Assembly (NCBI RefSeq): GCF_002775205.1
Contig: NC_036456.1
Span: forward strand, 6,785,463 to 6,849,462
Direction: 5' to 3'
DNA: 64,000 nt
Source: Xiphophorus maculatus
Lineage: Eukaryota; Chordata; Actinopteri; Cyprinodontiformes; Poeciliidae
Shown here: positions 23,801 to 35,092 of the stretch, in pieces
How positions within the stretch are numbered: the first letter of the stretch is position 1
How the letters are laid out: every line of letters begins with the position of its first letter
Translations under genes and position numbers: made by a program
Notes under the pieces: model-generated
Told to the model about the DNA's origin: nothing
What the model saw: the letters and a program-made list of their open reading frames with translations, nothing else
The model's database searches: none

Positions 23801-26800
23801 GGAAGAATCTCTAAGCTACTGCAAGAGACGCTTCACACTCACCTGGTGTACACTCACATGTACACCAACACACACATATATGATTTGTTTGTTGTTGTTT
23901 TTTAGTTGGGAGGAATGGGGTGTTTATTTGCTGTTTGGAATTTGTTGCAATGTTTCTTGTTTGCTTTTTTGTTTATTTTTTCCTTTCAGCTATTGTGGGG
24001 GGCAGTTTTGGGTGATTTGCGCTCAAACACATTTTGGGGGTGCGGGGGCGTTTTCTTAATCTTAATACTTAAATTTTTTTGTTTGTGTTTTGTGGTGGGT
24101 GAAGGGATGGATGGGGTTGGCTTTTTATAAAATGTTTCAGACTCTATTTATATATATATATAACTTATGTTTTTGGGAATGTGTAGGAAACCGGAGCACC
24201 CGGCGAAAACTGACACTAACGAAGGAACAACCAAATCTCACAGAAAGAGGCGCCCGGTTAAAAACTGTGACCACTTTTCTGTGAAGATTCAGCGCTGTCC
24301 ACTGCATTAAATTAGTCTAAAATCTAAGTGGAGGTTTTGTAAATTGCTCAGGGTTCAGGGTCTGGACTTTCCCTTTCCTCTGAAAGAGTTTCCACACAGA
24401 AGTCTGTCACTTCCATGGGTTTAAAATCAAGAATGCCTGAATCTCTCTGCATCACCTCTATAAAGTAATTCAGCTCCTCAGGAGATGCATCAGGTATCTC
24501 AAAATCCTTTGACAGGATTTCCTCTAAGAGACGGTCCAGATCCATGGATGCCAGGCCAGAGATGTTATTTACAGTGGTAGTCTCTTTCTCATTTGGTTCT
24601 TGACACTTTGCCACTTTCCTTCTTCGAGGTCCTACTTCCTCTCTGTCTCTGAGCTCCGTTTTCAGATTTTCCAGCTCCGTTTGGTAATTAAGCTCACAGG
24701 TGGAATACATTTGCTGGAGGGCACTGAGTTGTTTTTGGAGATTGTCTTTCTCTGCTCCAAGTTCATTGATAATCTTTAGGTCCCTCATCGTTTTCTGTGA
24801 CAGAGCTTTTATCTCTTTATCTGCGCCCTCCTTAAATATTTGTGCTTCCTCTCTTAGAGCAGAAACGTCCCTTTCATATGTAGCCTTAAGATCCTGGAAA
24901 GAAACCTTAATCTCCTCCAGCTCACTTTGGAAATGTTTTCTTGCCTCTTCGGATTCCTGCTGCAGGAACGTGAACTCTTGTCCCATTCTCTGAATCAGCT
25001 TGTCCTTTTCTGCTCTGAGTTCCTTGATAAGCTCAAGATCATTTTTTGCTCTTCTCAAATGAGCTTCGTTCTCATGGTTCATCTCATGCTGATAACCGCC
25101 GGCTTCCTGTCTCAGTGCAGAAACATCTGTAACATTTTCAAAGAGCTTTCGGGCCTGCTTGAGTTTCTCTTCATAAAACATCTCCGCGTCGACCTGCAGC
25201 TTCCCCTCACGAACGTCGGCTTCATATTTTGATCGAAGCTCCTCGTAGCGAGTTTTCTCTTGGTCCAGCTCTTCTTGGAAGGCGTCACATTTTTCTTTCC
25301 CTGCCCGGATCTGTGACATAAATTCTTCCTCGTTGACAACATGTGCAACCTTCAGTTGCTCCAAGTCCTCCTGCAGCTGCTTTTTCTTCTTGTGTCTTAT
25401 TTCGCTGATCACCTTGGAAGCGACAACAGCGGGGCTGAGAGTCTCTGGATCGGTAAACTTTTCTGCTGCCAGTAGTTTTTTCCTCATCTCTTTGCCCTTG
25501 TTGATGAAAATCTCCTTGAGATTTTTCTGCTTCTGCAACTCAGATTGTGTATTGTCCAGCTCTCTTTGCAAGGAAGCTACCTTTTGGTTCTCCTCCAGCC
25601 GCCTCGCTCTCTCCATTTCCACGAGAGACCTAAGTCTCTGGACCTCAAGCCAGCCTTGGTGATTGGGTACAGCTCCCCAACGCCTTCTTATCGCACTGTT
25701 GACGTAAAGTGGCCTTTGATAGGACATGCTGGACCAAACAATGTTTATTCCAATTAAGTCTTGATCAACGTTCAACGTACGTCTGAACTGGTCAGTGGTG
25801 TGGCAAGCAATGACAAGAAGGGAAACGTCTGTTACATATATTTGTTACAGTGACGATGACATCAGAAATGACTGTCGTAATTATGACATCATAGAATTTG
25901 ATGAAGGAGTGAGGAGTTGGAATGTTGATGTGTGAGAACTCTACCTCACTCGTTAACCAACAGGCGTCATGGCAACATGGCGATTTAATAGATGTTGGCC
26001 TTATTTATATTTTTAAAAAATCCCTTTTAAATTATTTTTTTACTTCTAGAAGATAAATAATATATCGTTCATTTAACATTTACATTTTCTAATTTAATAA
26101 CCACTGACTATCAATGTACATTCGGTTTTGCCAAAACATTTGGGTGTCACGTCATATTTCTACCCCAGGTAAAGAGGATTTTATGGATTACTAATAAAGA
26201 GCTCCTTTAACACTCTGATTACCTGAAAAGGTCAAATAATTAATTTCTTGATTTAATTGTATATATCTGTATAGTATTTGTATTTATTTGCATTTTAATT
26301 GGGATTGATAATGATTTATCTAAGGCTTTCTTTATATACGTTTTTATTAGGAGTGCCAGTAAATGTTCTTGGTTAGTATCATACCAAAAACAAAAAATAT
26401 ATATTTTCTCATGTTTTTCTAAAAAAGTTGTTAATCTTTGTAATGGCAAAAAATAAAAATTAAAAAAATTGTTACATTGCTACATTTCGATCTTTTTGAT
26501 GTCCACAAACAATTTAATTGTCTTCTTCTGATTTTTAAAAAAGTATTTAATAAAGATTTTTTTTTTTATTTCTCTTTTTCACAGAGATGAGGAGGATGCA
26601 AAAATATGCAGGTATGAACACAATTTACACTTACATTAAACTTTTTACTTTATCCTTATTTTAAAAAAACTGTTTTTCTATTAATCTTATTAATGAATCC
26701 CAAAAAGACTTGCCTTTTCTTCCTTATATCCTAGCATATTGGTATGTCTCTTGCTCATTGCTAGAAATTACCCATTGCTCTTTTTTTTCTTGAAGGCCTC

Positions 26801-27674
26801 CCATTAAATGTTTTAAGTTTCCTCGTGCCTCTGAGCTTGTTTTTACCTGATTTTAAAGACCAGGTGAACAACAGATTACAACAGAAGAACATGCACTGGA
26901 ATTTAGTCTCTCTCGTAGGTTTTACCATAGAGTCAGATTCCTTCAGGTAACGTGTGATACGGATGACTGTGATGATAAACGTTGGGTGTACTGATCGTAA
27001 GGAGGTGGCAGTTGGAGACGATAAGTTTTGACCCGTGTGTCCACAGTGGATGTGGTGTTGGACCCAGACACGGCCCATCCAAACATCGTCCTGTCCTCTG
27101 ACGGAAAGCAGGCGGGCCGAGGCGAGCTGCTGCACCTTGTTCCCGACATTCCCCAACGCTTTGACCCGGTTATCTGCGTTCTGAGCAAGAAAGGCTTCCG
27201 GTCTGGGAGGTTCTACTTTCAGGTAGATCGGTTCGATCAACCCAAAGCGACGCCGGGCCCGTGATGACACAGCAATGCTCAAAAACGTGTTCTGTCAACT
27301 AGGTTGCAGTTGGAAAGAAGACCTTCTGGGACCTGGGTGTGGTCAAAGAGTCCGTCAACAGGAAAGGTATGATCACCTCCACCCCGGACAATGGCTACTG
27401 GACGGTGCGTTTAAGGAACGCCAGTGAGTACCGGGCCCTGGACTCCCCCTCCATCCTGCTTCAACTCCATAAGAGTCCCAAGACCATCGGAGTGTTCACA
27501 GATTACGAAGAAGGGACGGTTTCGTTCTTTGACGTGGATGACAGATCGCACATCTACACCTTCACCGGGTGTTTGTTCTCGGAGAGGATCTTCCCTTTCT
27601 TCAGCCCAGGAGTTTTTGACCACGGGAAAAATACAGAGCCGCTGATTATCACAGCTGTCAGTCAGGAAACTTGA
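20844..27674 (+). CDS. TRIM-family E3 ubiquitin ligase, RING/B-box/coiled-coil/PRY-SPRY, 541 aa
   Basis: Seven coding exons: 20844-21413, 21946-22041, 22655-22888, 23088-23238, 26585-26611, 27047-27222, 27303-27674. Sizes 96, 234 and 27 are exactly those of classic TRIM exons, and all junctions are GT-AG with frame kept. Domains: RING (residues 9-49; CSIC, CGHNFC, CPAC), two B-boxes (about 92-125 and 150-185), coiled coil (about 191-350) and PRY-SPRY (about 360-541; PRY begins VDVVLDPDTAHP, SPRY has WDLGVV and TVSFFDVDD). The RING should recruit E2 enzymes and the SPRY should bind a target; many fish members act in antiviral sensing. Which TRIM it corresponds to is uncertain (TRIM21/25/39-like or finTRIM). 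The intron after exon 1 holds a SINE, and the 3.3-kb intron after exon 4 holds an antisense gene. Likely poly(A) signal at 28433. Confidence 0.9.
21618..21858 (+). repeat. tRNA-derived SINE in TRIM intron 1
   Basis: The head has a box-A-like tggcggcagtggcagg and a perfect box B GGTTCGACTCC (21672-21682), the internal RNA polymerase III promoter of tRNA-derived SINEs. The body contains gtgtgaatgactgaatgtgctgtgaagcgcttt. A truncated inverted relative is at 3235-3395. Confidence 0.75.
23239..24347. other. First part of TRIM intron 4
   Basis: No exon recognised. Contains a 12-bp perfect hairpin (23764-23775 and 23782-23793), GT/T-rich sequence and a short TA run near 24150. It is also the 3' flank of the antisense gene; I see no clear AATAAA on the minus strand close to that gene's stop. 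Confidence 0.4.
24348..25727 (-). CDS. Intronless coiled-coil protein, 459 aa, nested antisense in TRIM intron 4
   Basis: One uninterrupted frame of 1,380 bases on the minus strand. The start was set at the ATG 25727 (MSYQRPLYV, A at -3) because the longer frame begins with TTG 48 bases earlier. Residues about 28-90 and 107-380 are heptad-rich and highly charged, predicting long coiled coils. Two copies of a DVSALR(Q/E)EA ... DL..I.EL.AEKD.L unit start at residues 201 and 287, an 86-residue period. A basic patch (GPRRRKVAK, about 373-382) precedes an acidic, Leu/Glu-rich C-terminus. There is no signal peptide or membrane segment. It resembles golgin- or myosin-rod-like coiled coils in general, which proves nothing about function. 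I do not recognise the family. The length of the open frame argues for a real, selected gene; lack of introns suggests retroposition. Confidence 0.75.
   Translation of the reverse strand: MSYQRPLYVNSAIRRRWGAVPNHQGWLEVQRLRSLVEMERARRLEENQKVASLQRELDNTQSELQKQKNLKEIFINKGKEMRKKLLAAEKFTDPETLSPAVVASKVISEIRHKKKKQLQEDLEQLKVAHVVNEEEFMSQIRAGKEKCDAFQEELDQEKTRYEELRSKYEADVREGKLQVDAEMFYEEKLKQARKLFENVTDVSALRQEAGGYQHEMNHENEAHLRRAKNDLELIKELRAEKDKLIQRMGQEFTFLQQESEEARKHFQSELEEIKVSFQDLKATYERDVSALREEAQIFKEGADKEIKALSQKTMRDLKIINELGAEKDNLQKQLSALQQMYSTCELNYQTELENLKTELRDREEVGPRRRKVAKCQEPNEKETTTVNNISGLASMDLDRLLEEILSKDFEIPDASPEELNYFIEVMQRDSGILDFKPMEVTDFCVETLSEERESPDPEP
25728..26584. other. Second part of TRIM intron 4, upstream of the antisense gene
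   Basis: Holds the presumed promoter of the minus-strand coiled-coil gene (25728 to about 25950) and A+T-rich intron sequence up to the 27-bp TRIM exon at 26585. No other feature seen. Confidence 0.35.
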
Positions 27675-28432
27675 AAAGAAACCTTTAATTGAGTTAGGTA
27701 GCATGTTTTGTACACAACAGAGCAGTTTTCTTTCGTCTATTCTACTTAATATAAGTTGTTTATAGAATATGAAGGTGTTCATTTTGGATCAAATGTGAAG
27801 CAAAACCAATCTGGTTTAAGAGTCCAATTTCAGAGACGGCTACTGTAGTGTAACAGAAACCTGACCAATCTCGGGTTGGCGTGACTTTTCCGCTTCCAAA
27901 CTGCAAAGTTTATGCTGACACATACGCTAACAAACAAAACTGTGTTAAAAACAAGATTATTATTGGGACGTTATTGATCTCTTCATCAATCCGTCAGTTC
28001 TCCCTGTGGATGCAAACAGTGACCAGCAGAGATGACCGATTAAACAATCACTTAGTAAAATGATGAATGACATGAACCAATAATGCTGATATCCTTGATT
28101 TATTTTCACGACATCATCATTGACCCAGGAACCTTTTTTCACTCAAATGTTCTACGTTTAAATACGCCTTGTGTTTCAAGGGGCACACCGCCTTTATCAA
28201 TTATGAAGGCAATTAAAATGCAGGGATTATGACTCGAAAGCTCTGAGATAGTTTTGCCACTCAAGAGTGTAAAAACATAAAATGTTTTAGTTGCATTTCT
28301 TTTTTACAATAATTGTCTGGGGCACCAATAACTGCGACATCATTGATTACGCTACACGTAACCCGAATTCAAAATACAAATCATCTTGTAAATGTTCTGT
28401 ATTGCGTCCATTTTGTAGGCGCTCGTTTTCTA

Positions 28433-28438
28433 AATAAA
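28433..28438 (+). terminator. Candidate poly(A) signal, TRIM gene
   Basis: AATAAA about 760 bases after the TRIM stop, followed by a GT/T-rich stretch. It is the first clear hexamer on + in this 3' region. Confidence 0.45.
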
Positions 28439-29610
28439 GTGTGAAGTTGACTATTTCACACATGTGAAGGAGTGGACTGGATATGAGAGACTTTTGGCCT
28501 ACATCACTTGGAGTATTTTAGCATTTTTATAAAGGGTGGACGCGCAGGTTGATCAACAGCATGTGACTCTATAGTGTTCCACAGATGATGTGAATTTCTC
28601 TGAATCAATGTTGGACGGGAAATTGTAATAATTTATGTAATGAAGTGCTTCTAAAACATGAGTGGTTTGCAGTTGTGTTTGATTTATCTGGTAGAGGTTA
28701 TTTCTCATTTGTTTCAACCATGAGAAACAAATCTTTATGGATAAAATGAGCAATTACTTTGTTTTTGTAATTACTCATGTTGTAATTACTATAAAATGAG
28801 TGTATACTATGTTGCTGTTTTTCTTAAGATATACTTGACAACATTTTTGCATTTACAAAACTCGTAATTCCTCAGGTTCAGTAAAACATTGGTATTAAAA
28901 TATTTAATGTACAGTTTTCTAATATTTTTTTATAGCTAATTTAGAAGATAACGTACACATTTTATAAACTCACTTTCAGACATTTGACAGTCCCAGAAAA
29001 TGCAGGCGGAAACGACCAACAAGTGCAACAGCGCTTCCTTGTGGACAAAAGAAGAAACTTCTTAAAGATGTAAGATGGGAAGAGCGGAATTTGTCTTCAA
29101 GCCTTTCTTTCACTTCCCACTGTATCACAGCGGTGATCAATTCCCGGCATGATGCATTACTGTATAAAGGTATAAAAATACAATAACATCCTGTTGCCAC
29201 TTTAATTTAGTCATTATTTTTGTTACTTTTATAGCTTTTTTTTAATAATTACGTGAGAAATAAATAGACGCAGATACTTTTTGCTGTATCTTGTCTGTCA
29301 GTTAATAAGTTATGTAAATAGTTATGACGTATATATATGTCTAAGTTTATTTGTACCGATTATGAATAAATTAACTTTATTTCTAGAGTAGTAATGCAAA
29401 TTATGGGACCACCAGAACTTATGATGCCAAGTATATTAGGTTAGCATTTACTACGGAGCAAATTAAACATTCATTAATGTTGTAGCCAATATGACGCGTT
29501 CTCTGTTTAAATAAATGTCCAAATAAATGTCAAACTCTGGAAACGTTGTCTTTCTTTGGGTGCAGTTTCAACATGCGACCGCAAGAGGCAGTCGAGTCCC
29601 CTGGTCTTCA
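28439..29610. other. Intergenic between TRIM gene and vbp1
   Basis: A+T-rich, no gene seen. A short near-direct repeat of tgtaattact occurs at 28767-28791. Confidence 0.4.
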
Positions 29611-29656
29611 GGCGCCTTGTACGCATGCGTAAGGGAGGAAGCGACTTCTCTTCAAC
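29611..29656 (+). promoter_or_regulatory. vbp1 core promoter with NRF1-like palindrome
   Basis: The perfect 12-bp palindrome tacgcatgcgta (29620-29631) lies 26 bases before the start codon and matches an NRF1-type site, common in TATA-less housekeeping promoters. The surroundings are CpG-rich. Confidence 0.4.
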
Positions 29657-32600
29657 ATGGCGGCGACCATAGACAACAGCAATGCCGTACAGGCGACAAA
29701 GAAAAAGCACCTCGGGATCCCCGAAGCGGTGTTTGTGGTGCGTAAAGCCGAACCTTTTTCACTGCGCCGCTTGCGTGCAGTACAGTTGAATGTGGTTCTG
29801 CCCGTCCCTGACGTTACAGGGGGCGATATAGCGGCTCGGAACCTGCTAGCTAACTAGCAGCACTGGAGCTGACAGTGAGCTGATGATCCCGCTGTGTGTG
29901 CAGGATGGGCGGCTACTTGCTTCCATCTATGGTCATTACTGGTTGAGTGATTTGGGCTTTTTCTGTCTTCGGTCACTCCTGGTTTATTTTACGGGCTTTC
30001 ATGTTTTTCAGCTGGTCTCTGTAACTTGGTGTAGGTTTAGTGTCATTAACAGGCCTCAGTTTCCCACTTTGAGGTTTTGCTTAAAGCATTAACTGGTACA
30101 CCTTAGCTTGTAATATAAATAATGATTATGTCTGAAAGACTTCCGCATAATTAAATTAAGTTAGTAAAAGATTTAATACGCCACTACATAATGGTTAATG
30201 CTTTTTTAAAATCTCTCTCAAAATTCACTTTGTCACACTTGTTTAGCATGAAATGATATTGCACAAAAAACTTGCAATATATTGCAAGTTTTCAGATCTG
30301 GTGAGTTATAATTTGTCTTTGAAAGAATATGTTGACATCTTTGTAGTTGTTTAATTTGTAGAAATACATTTTACACACCACCTGAAGGATGTCACTGCTT
30401 TTATTATGGCACCCCAATGTTAGAAACATTACGACAGTTATTTTTAAGCATTGCAATAAATCAAAACATTATTTTTTTTTTTTTGTCATGGCAAGGAACA
30501 TCACAATCCTAATTGTCTCGGGTCCATTATGTGTGCCAGTCGTTGGCACGAAAAGCAAGAATCGGAGTCTGTGGCACGCATCCTTAAAAAGTCCAAATTG
30601 AGGCCTTAAAGTGTCTGAAATTTATTTTAAAAATGTCAATTGGCCTTAAATACGTTAATCACAGGTCTTAAATTATGTTGTGTCAAGACCATTTTCTTGT
30701 ATATTCTACAGAGTTTATTCCCTCTGTCAGGCAAATGCCGACGTCTTCATTCCGTTTTGTGACTTGGAAGTGGTTGAGGCTACCGCTAACTAGCTGCTAG
30801 CACACCCCTGCTTGAAAACTAGCAAGATTTTTTTTGCGTTCATCTAAATCGGACATTTATCGCTGGTTACCTGGAGAATGTAAATCTTTGCCACCGGCTC
30901 ACTTCTGTTGCCAACCCATACGATGTTGCATGCATTGTGTTGGCACTGCTGTACTACCATACGAAATATGTCCTTTTCTTTTGTGCGTTTCTGTCGTGAT
31001 GCAGGACTTAAATTTAATTCACGAGGGTTTTAGAAAGCCTTAAATTAGACTCTGTGAGCCCTGCAGAAACTTTGTAAATTATTTATTTCCGCTACAAATT
31101 CAGCTGGAGTCTGTAGGCTGAGCAGCAGCACTTTGGTTTTGACCATCGTGAGAAGATGGTCAGTCTGCCTCTGTAGGAAATCCTACTATTATTCGTAAGA
31201 GATCATCTGCTAACTCTAGTTCGTTCATCGTCTGTTTCACAGGAGGACGTCGACTCGTTCATGAAGCAGCCCGGCAACGAGACGGCAGACTCGGCGCTCA
31301 GGAGGCTGGACGAACAGTACCAGAAATACAAATACATGGAACTCAACCTGTCTCAGAAGAAACTCCGGTAACATGAAAAAAAATAAAAATAACTCTAAAA
31401 AGTTCACGTATTTAAACACCGGCTTCAATGCTGGTGCTTGAAATTCTTGAAAATGCTCAGGTGTTTTCTAGGTTTGGAAAGTACTTGATTTCTGTAAAAA
31501 AAAAAAAAGTCCTTGAAAGTGCTTGATATTCAAACTGCGCAGCAATAAAGTGTAATCCAACGCTTGATTAAAAGCTTAAATTTGAAAAGCGTTATCTACA
31601 GTTGAAACCAGACATTTAACGATGATATAAAGCAGGGGTGGGCACTCCTGGTCCTCGAGGGCCGGTGTCCTGTAACTCTTAGATGTCTCCCTGATCCAAC
31701 ACACCTGAATCCAACAGCTGAATCACCTCCTAAGTGCAGTCAAGTTCTCCAGAGTCCTGTTAACGACCTCATTATTTGACTCAGGTGTGTTGAAGTAGAG
31801 ATGCATCTAAAAGTTGCAGGACACCGGCCCTCGAGGACCAGGAGTGCCCACCCCTGATATAAAGACACACACACACACACACTTTTTTTTAGAGATTTTT
31901 TTTGTAACTTTCTCAGACCAATCTGTAAGAGTCTGTGCCTGTAACAGAAACATTACAAAACATAACATTTTGCTATATTTTAGTTTATTTTGTCCCTTCT
32001 GCAGAATATAGAATAATACTTCTAAATGATATATATTGTTATTATAAAATACGGCATTTATTAGTGAATTGAAGCTGTTTTCTTTAGTACATTTGTATTT
32101 TTACCTCTAATGTGTGGTGCTGGAAAAGTAAAAAAAAAAAAAAAAAACTTACCTTGAAAATGTTTGAAAAGTTCTTGAAATTCCCTGTAATACAAACCCT
32201 GTAAGTAAACAGTTTACTAAAGTTCACCACACTAACACAGAATATGCAGCTTTTTATTTGTGTAACTTCATCATTTGCCTCTTGTTAATATGAGCTCATA
32301 TCTTTGATGTTTTGTTGGACGCCATGCGGTTTCCTTTCATTTCTTAACCCGTTTCAGACGTTTGCCAGATACTTTGTAACCAAACAGTCGGTGCTGTAAC
32401 GTGACGGTTTCTTGTTCTCTCTGCTCACGTAGGTTGAAAAACCAGATCCCACAGATCACCCAGACGCTAGAAATCCTCCGACACATGCAGAAGAAAAAGG
32501 TGGGTAATGTTTCTTCTGCTTTTTTTTTTTCCCAGCTTAATCTGCTTAAAGAAACCTCGGTGTGTAATCTGCTGCTTTATTCTTTTATAATTATGTTATT

Positions 32601-35016
32601 ATGTGAGAAGCAACAAGTGGAACATGAGCGTTCCTGCTTGTTCTGGCTCCTACCGAGTCTGGAAAATTCTAGAATTTGACCACGTTCGGGAAAATAAATA
32701 GTTACGTCTCTAGACTTTGTTGGATTATCTATTTCCTAAAGGTTGTATGTGTTTGTCTGTCCCTTTGTCCATCTTCCTGTCCATCTGGACTCTTGTTTGT
32801 TCACCAGTCTTTGTCCTTTGTCTTGTCTAGACTTCCATGTTGCTACATTTTCAGAGGGAACTTTTTGTATTTCTGCTTTCACGGCCCAGAAGAGGCTCAG
32901 AGAATCGCAGAGAAACAAAAACAAAACAAAAAAAAACAATACTGTCTCCTCGGTGGAAATATTAGAGGCCACCGCTGCAACTATCGCTTATTTTCACTGT
33001 AGGGCCGATTTGGTGATTATTTCTTTAGGTCAAACGAGTACGAAATAGATAACTGAAGGTGTTAATGATTAATCAATAATACCGATTAATCATTAACTCC
33101 AGTCAACGATTAATCGAGCTAGTTTGTTGACAGTTATTTCGACAATCAGGTCATCTCCTTCTCTGTTTCTATGCCTTTTTTTCTATCACCATAGCTGCTG
33201 GCTCTGATTGCCTCATTGTCAGGTTTGAAATCTGTCTGTAAATGTTTGGTGACCTTTAGGACAGCAGGTGAGGCAATAAGGTCATTGAAGACGTGGTCCA
33301 ACATGAATGTGACAATACAGCCGCAGTTTTTTTCCTGTTTTTTCTTTTCTTCTTCTTATGTTCTCTTTTTCTCATTCTCCACTCATGTCATGTGATGTAG
33401 CAGCGCGATGTGCAATTCTATGTTCTTTGGTTGGTGAAAATACAAAACGAATAAAACTGTGTTTAAGAATACATATGCCATCGATTCGTTGTGCTTAATC
33501 TGATTAGTCGCTTCACCTCTATCAGAGCCCTGTTGAATTTAAGTTTCTCTTCAGGAAACCACGGAGCCCATGGAAACGCACTTCCTGCTGGCCGACAACG
33601 TTTACTGCAAGGCCTCCGTGCCGCCCACTGACAAAGTTTGCCTATGGTTAGGGGTGAGGATGGGCTTTCGGTTTGATTTAAATTACATTTTTCCTCCCTT
33701 TGAAACTCAATTATCTGGATCACTGATTATGTCTTATGATGATTTCTCCAACGCTTCTCCTCAAAAGGCCAACGTCATGTTAGAATACAACATCGACGAA
33801 GCCCAGGCTCTCCTAGAGAAGAACCTGTCCACGGCGTCTCGCAACCTGGAGACGCTCGAGGAAGACCTGGACTACCTGAGAGACCAGGGCACCACCACCG
33901 AAGTCAGTATCCTTTAAAAAATAACAAGAAAAGCAAAGCCATCCGTCATGACTGAGCTATACCAAGGTTGGGCCACTAGATGTCACCTTTTGTGCAGAAG
34001 CATATTCTAATTACTCAGTTTGTTGAAATGCAGGGGGGCTTTAGTTCTGTACACGATGTGCAACATGTAGTATTTTTTAAGCAATTGAACAGAGGTGGGT
34101 AGAGTATCCAAAGAATGAACTCAAGCAAGAGTAGCACTACTTCAACACATTTTTACTCACGTAAAGTAAAACGTAGCTTTCTAAGAAATGACTCAAGTAA
34201 AAACGTATTTGGTAAAAAGTCAGCTGAAGTAACCGATCAAATTATCAGTCATTTAATATTTAAAAATCACACAATCAGACGGACAAATATATAAAGTTAA
34301 GTGAACATTTTGGTATTTTAAGGACCAAAATAACTATGATTTATATAAGTAACAAAAAAATATGAAAGAAAAATTGTCCAAATCAGTTTGTTTCAATTAA
34401 AAACTTCTGAACGTTTTAACAAAACACTGCAGGTCTGTGTCTGGTGAGCTGTTGGTTCCAACATGTTGGTTCTTCATTCAGCGGGTAGAGAATCCAGAAC
34501 GTTTACTGAAGAGTAGCGATACGTCATAATAACACCGCTCAAGTAAAACTCAGCGTAGTACTTAGAAATACTTCTAAGAGTACCTTTTCTCATAAATGTT
34601 ACGCAAGTAAATGTAATTGCGTAAAGGTAGCTAGTTATGGCACAACTCTGGGATTACCAAATTTCTGGCTTTACAGGGGAGAAGAACAACATGTATGGTG
34701 TCGATAGTCAAACGAACATTTCCCAGTAGGCAGATGTTCTCCCTTTGGACTGGAAGTATAGACTTTGTGTACTAAATCTATATACAAATTGCTTCTTTTT
34801 TTGTCTTGAAATTAATTAATGTTTTTTTCTATGATGATGAAGATAATCTAGTTATTAGGTTTGCACCTGGGACATGTTTTGACCTCTCAGTAGCCCTCCG
34901 TATTTTTGGCGTTACATCTTGACTCGTCGCTCCCTTCAGACATGGCGCGAGTCTACAACTGGGACGTAAAGAGGAGGAGCAAAGAAAACCTCCTGAAATC
35001 CGCAGCCAAGTCTTAA
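29657..35016 (+). CDS. vbp1: Prefoldin subunit 3 (VHL-binding protein 1), 195 aa
   Basis: Six exons: 29657-29737, 31243-31367, 32433-32499, 33555-33653, 33768-33906, 34940-35016; all junctions are GT-AG and the frame is continuous. The protein begins MAATIDNSN, then HLGIPEAVFVEDVDSFMKQPGNET, and ends with ARVYNWDVKRRSKENLL; it aligns along its length with vertebrate VBP1 (human 197 aa). As an alpha-type prefoldin subunit it has two long helices forming a coiled coil around a central hairpin region (VYCKASVPPTDKVCLWLG). Prefoldin is a cytosolic six-subunit chaperone that hands unfolded actin and tubulin to the CCT chaperonin; VBP1 was also found as a partner of the VHL tumour suppressor. Introns carry a recent hAT MITE (31633), other repeats and a perfect 26-bp palindrome (30267). 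Poly(A) signal at 35087. Confidence 0.97.
31633..31856. mobile_element. Young hAT-type MITE in vbp1 intron 2
   Basis: Perfect 38-bp terminal inverted repeats (31633-31670 and 31819-31856) and a perfect 8-bp target duplication ATATAAAG (31625-31632 and 31857-31864), diagnostic of hAT transposition. 224 bp, non-coding. Confidence 0.92.
34084..34652. repeat. Dispersed repeat in vbp1 intron 5
   Basis: Starts gaggtgggtagagtatccaa..actcaagcaagagtag and ends with the related ctcaagtaaaactc...taagagtacctttt...taattgcgtaaa. The ends contain inverted actcaag/ctt-gagt text. Widespread fish element type, non-coding. Confidence 0.5.
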
Positions 35017-35086
35017 TTAAACAGAACAGTGTCTATGTTCCTCCCCCCTCTCCTCTGCTAACTTCCTCCTTAGTCATTAAAAGAAA

Positions 35087-35092
35087 AATAAA
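35087..35092 (+). terminator. Poly(A) signal, vbp1
   Basis: AATAAA 71 bases after the stop codon, giving a short 3' UTR as expected for a housekeeping gene. Confidence 0.65.

Noticed and set aside
33570-33917. 115-codon frame in vbp1
   Set aside because: It fuses vbp1 exons 4 and 5 across an intron that happens to stay open; the spliced junction (33653|33768) restores the known protein.
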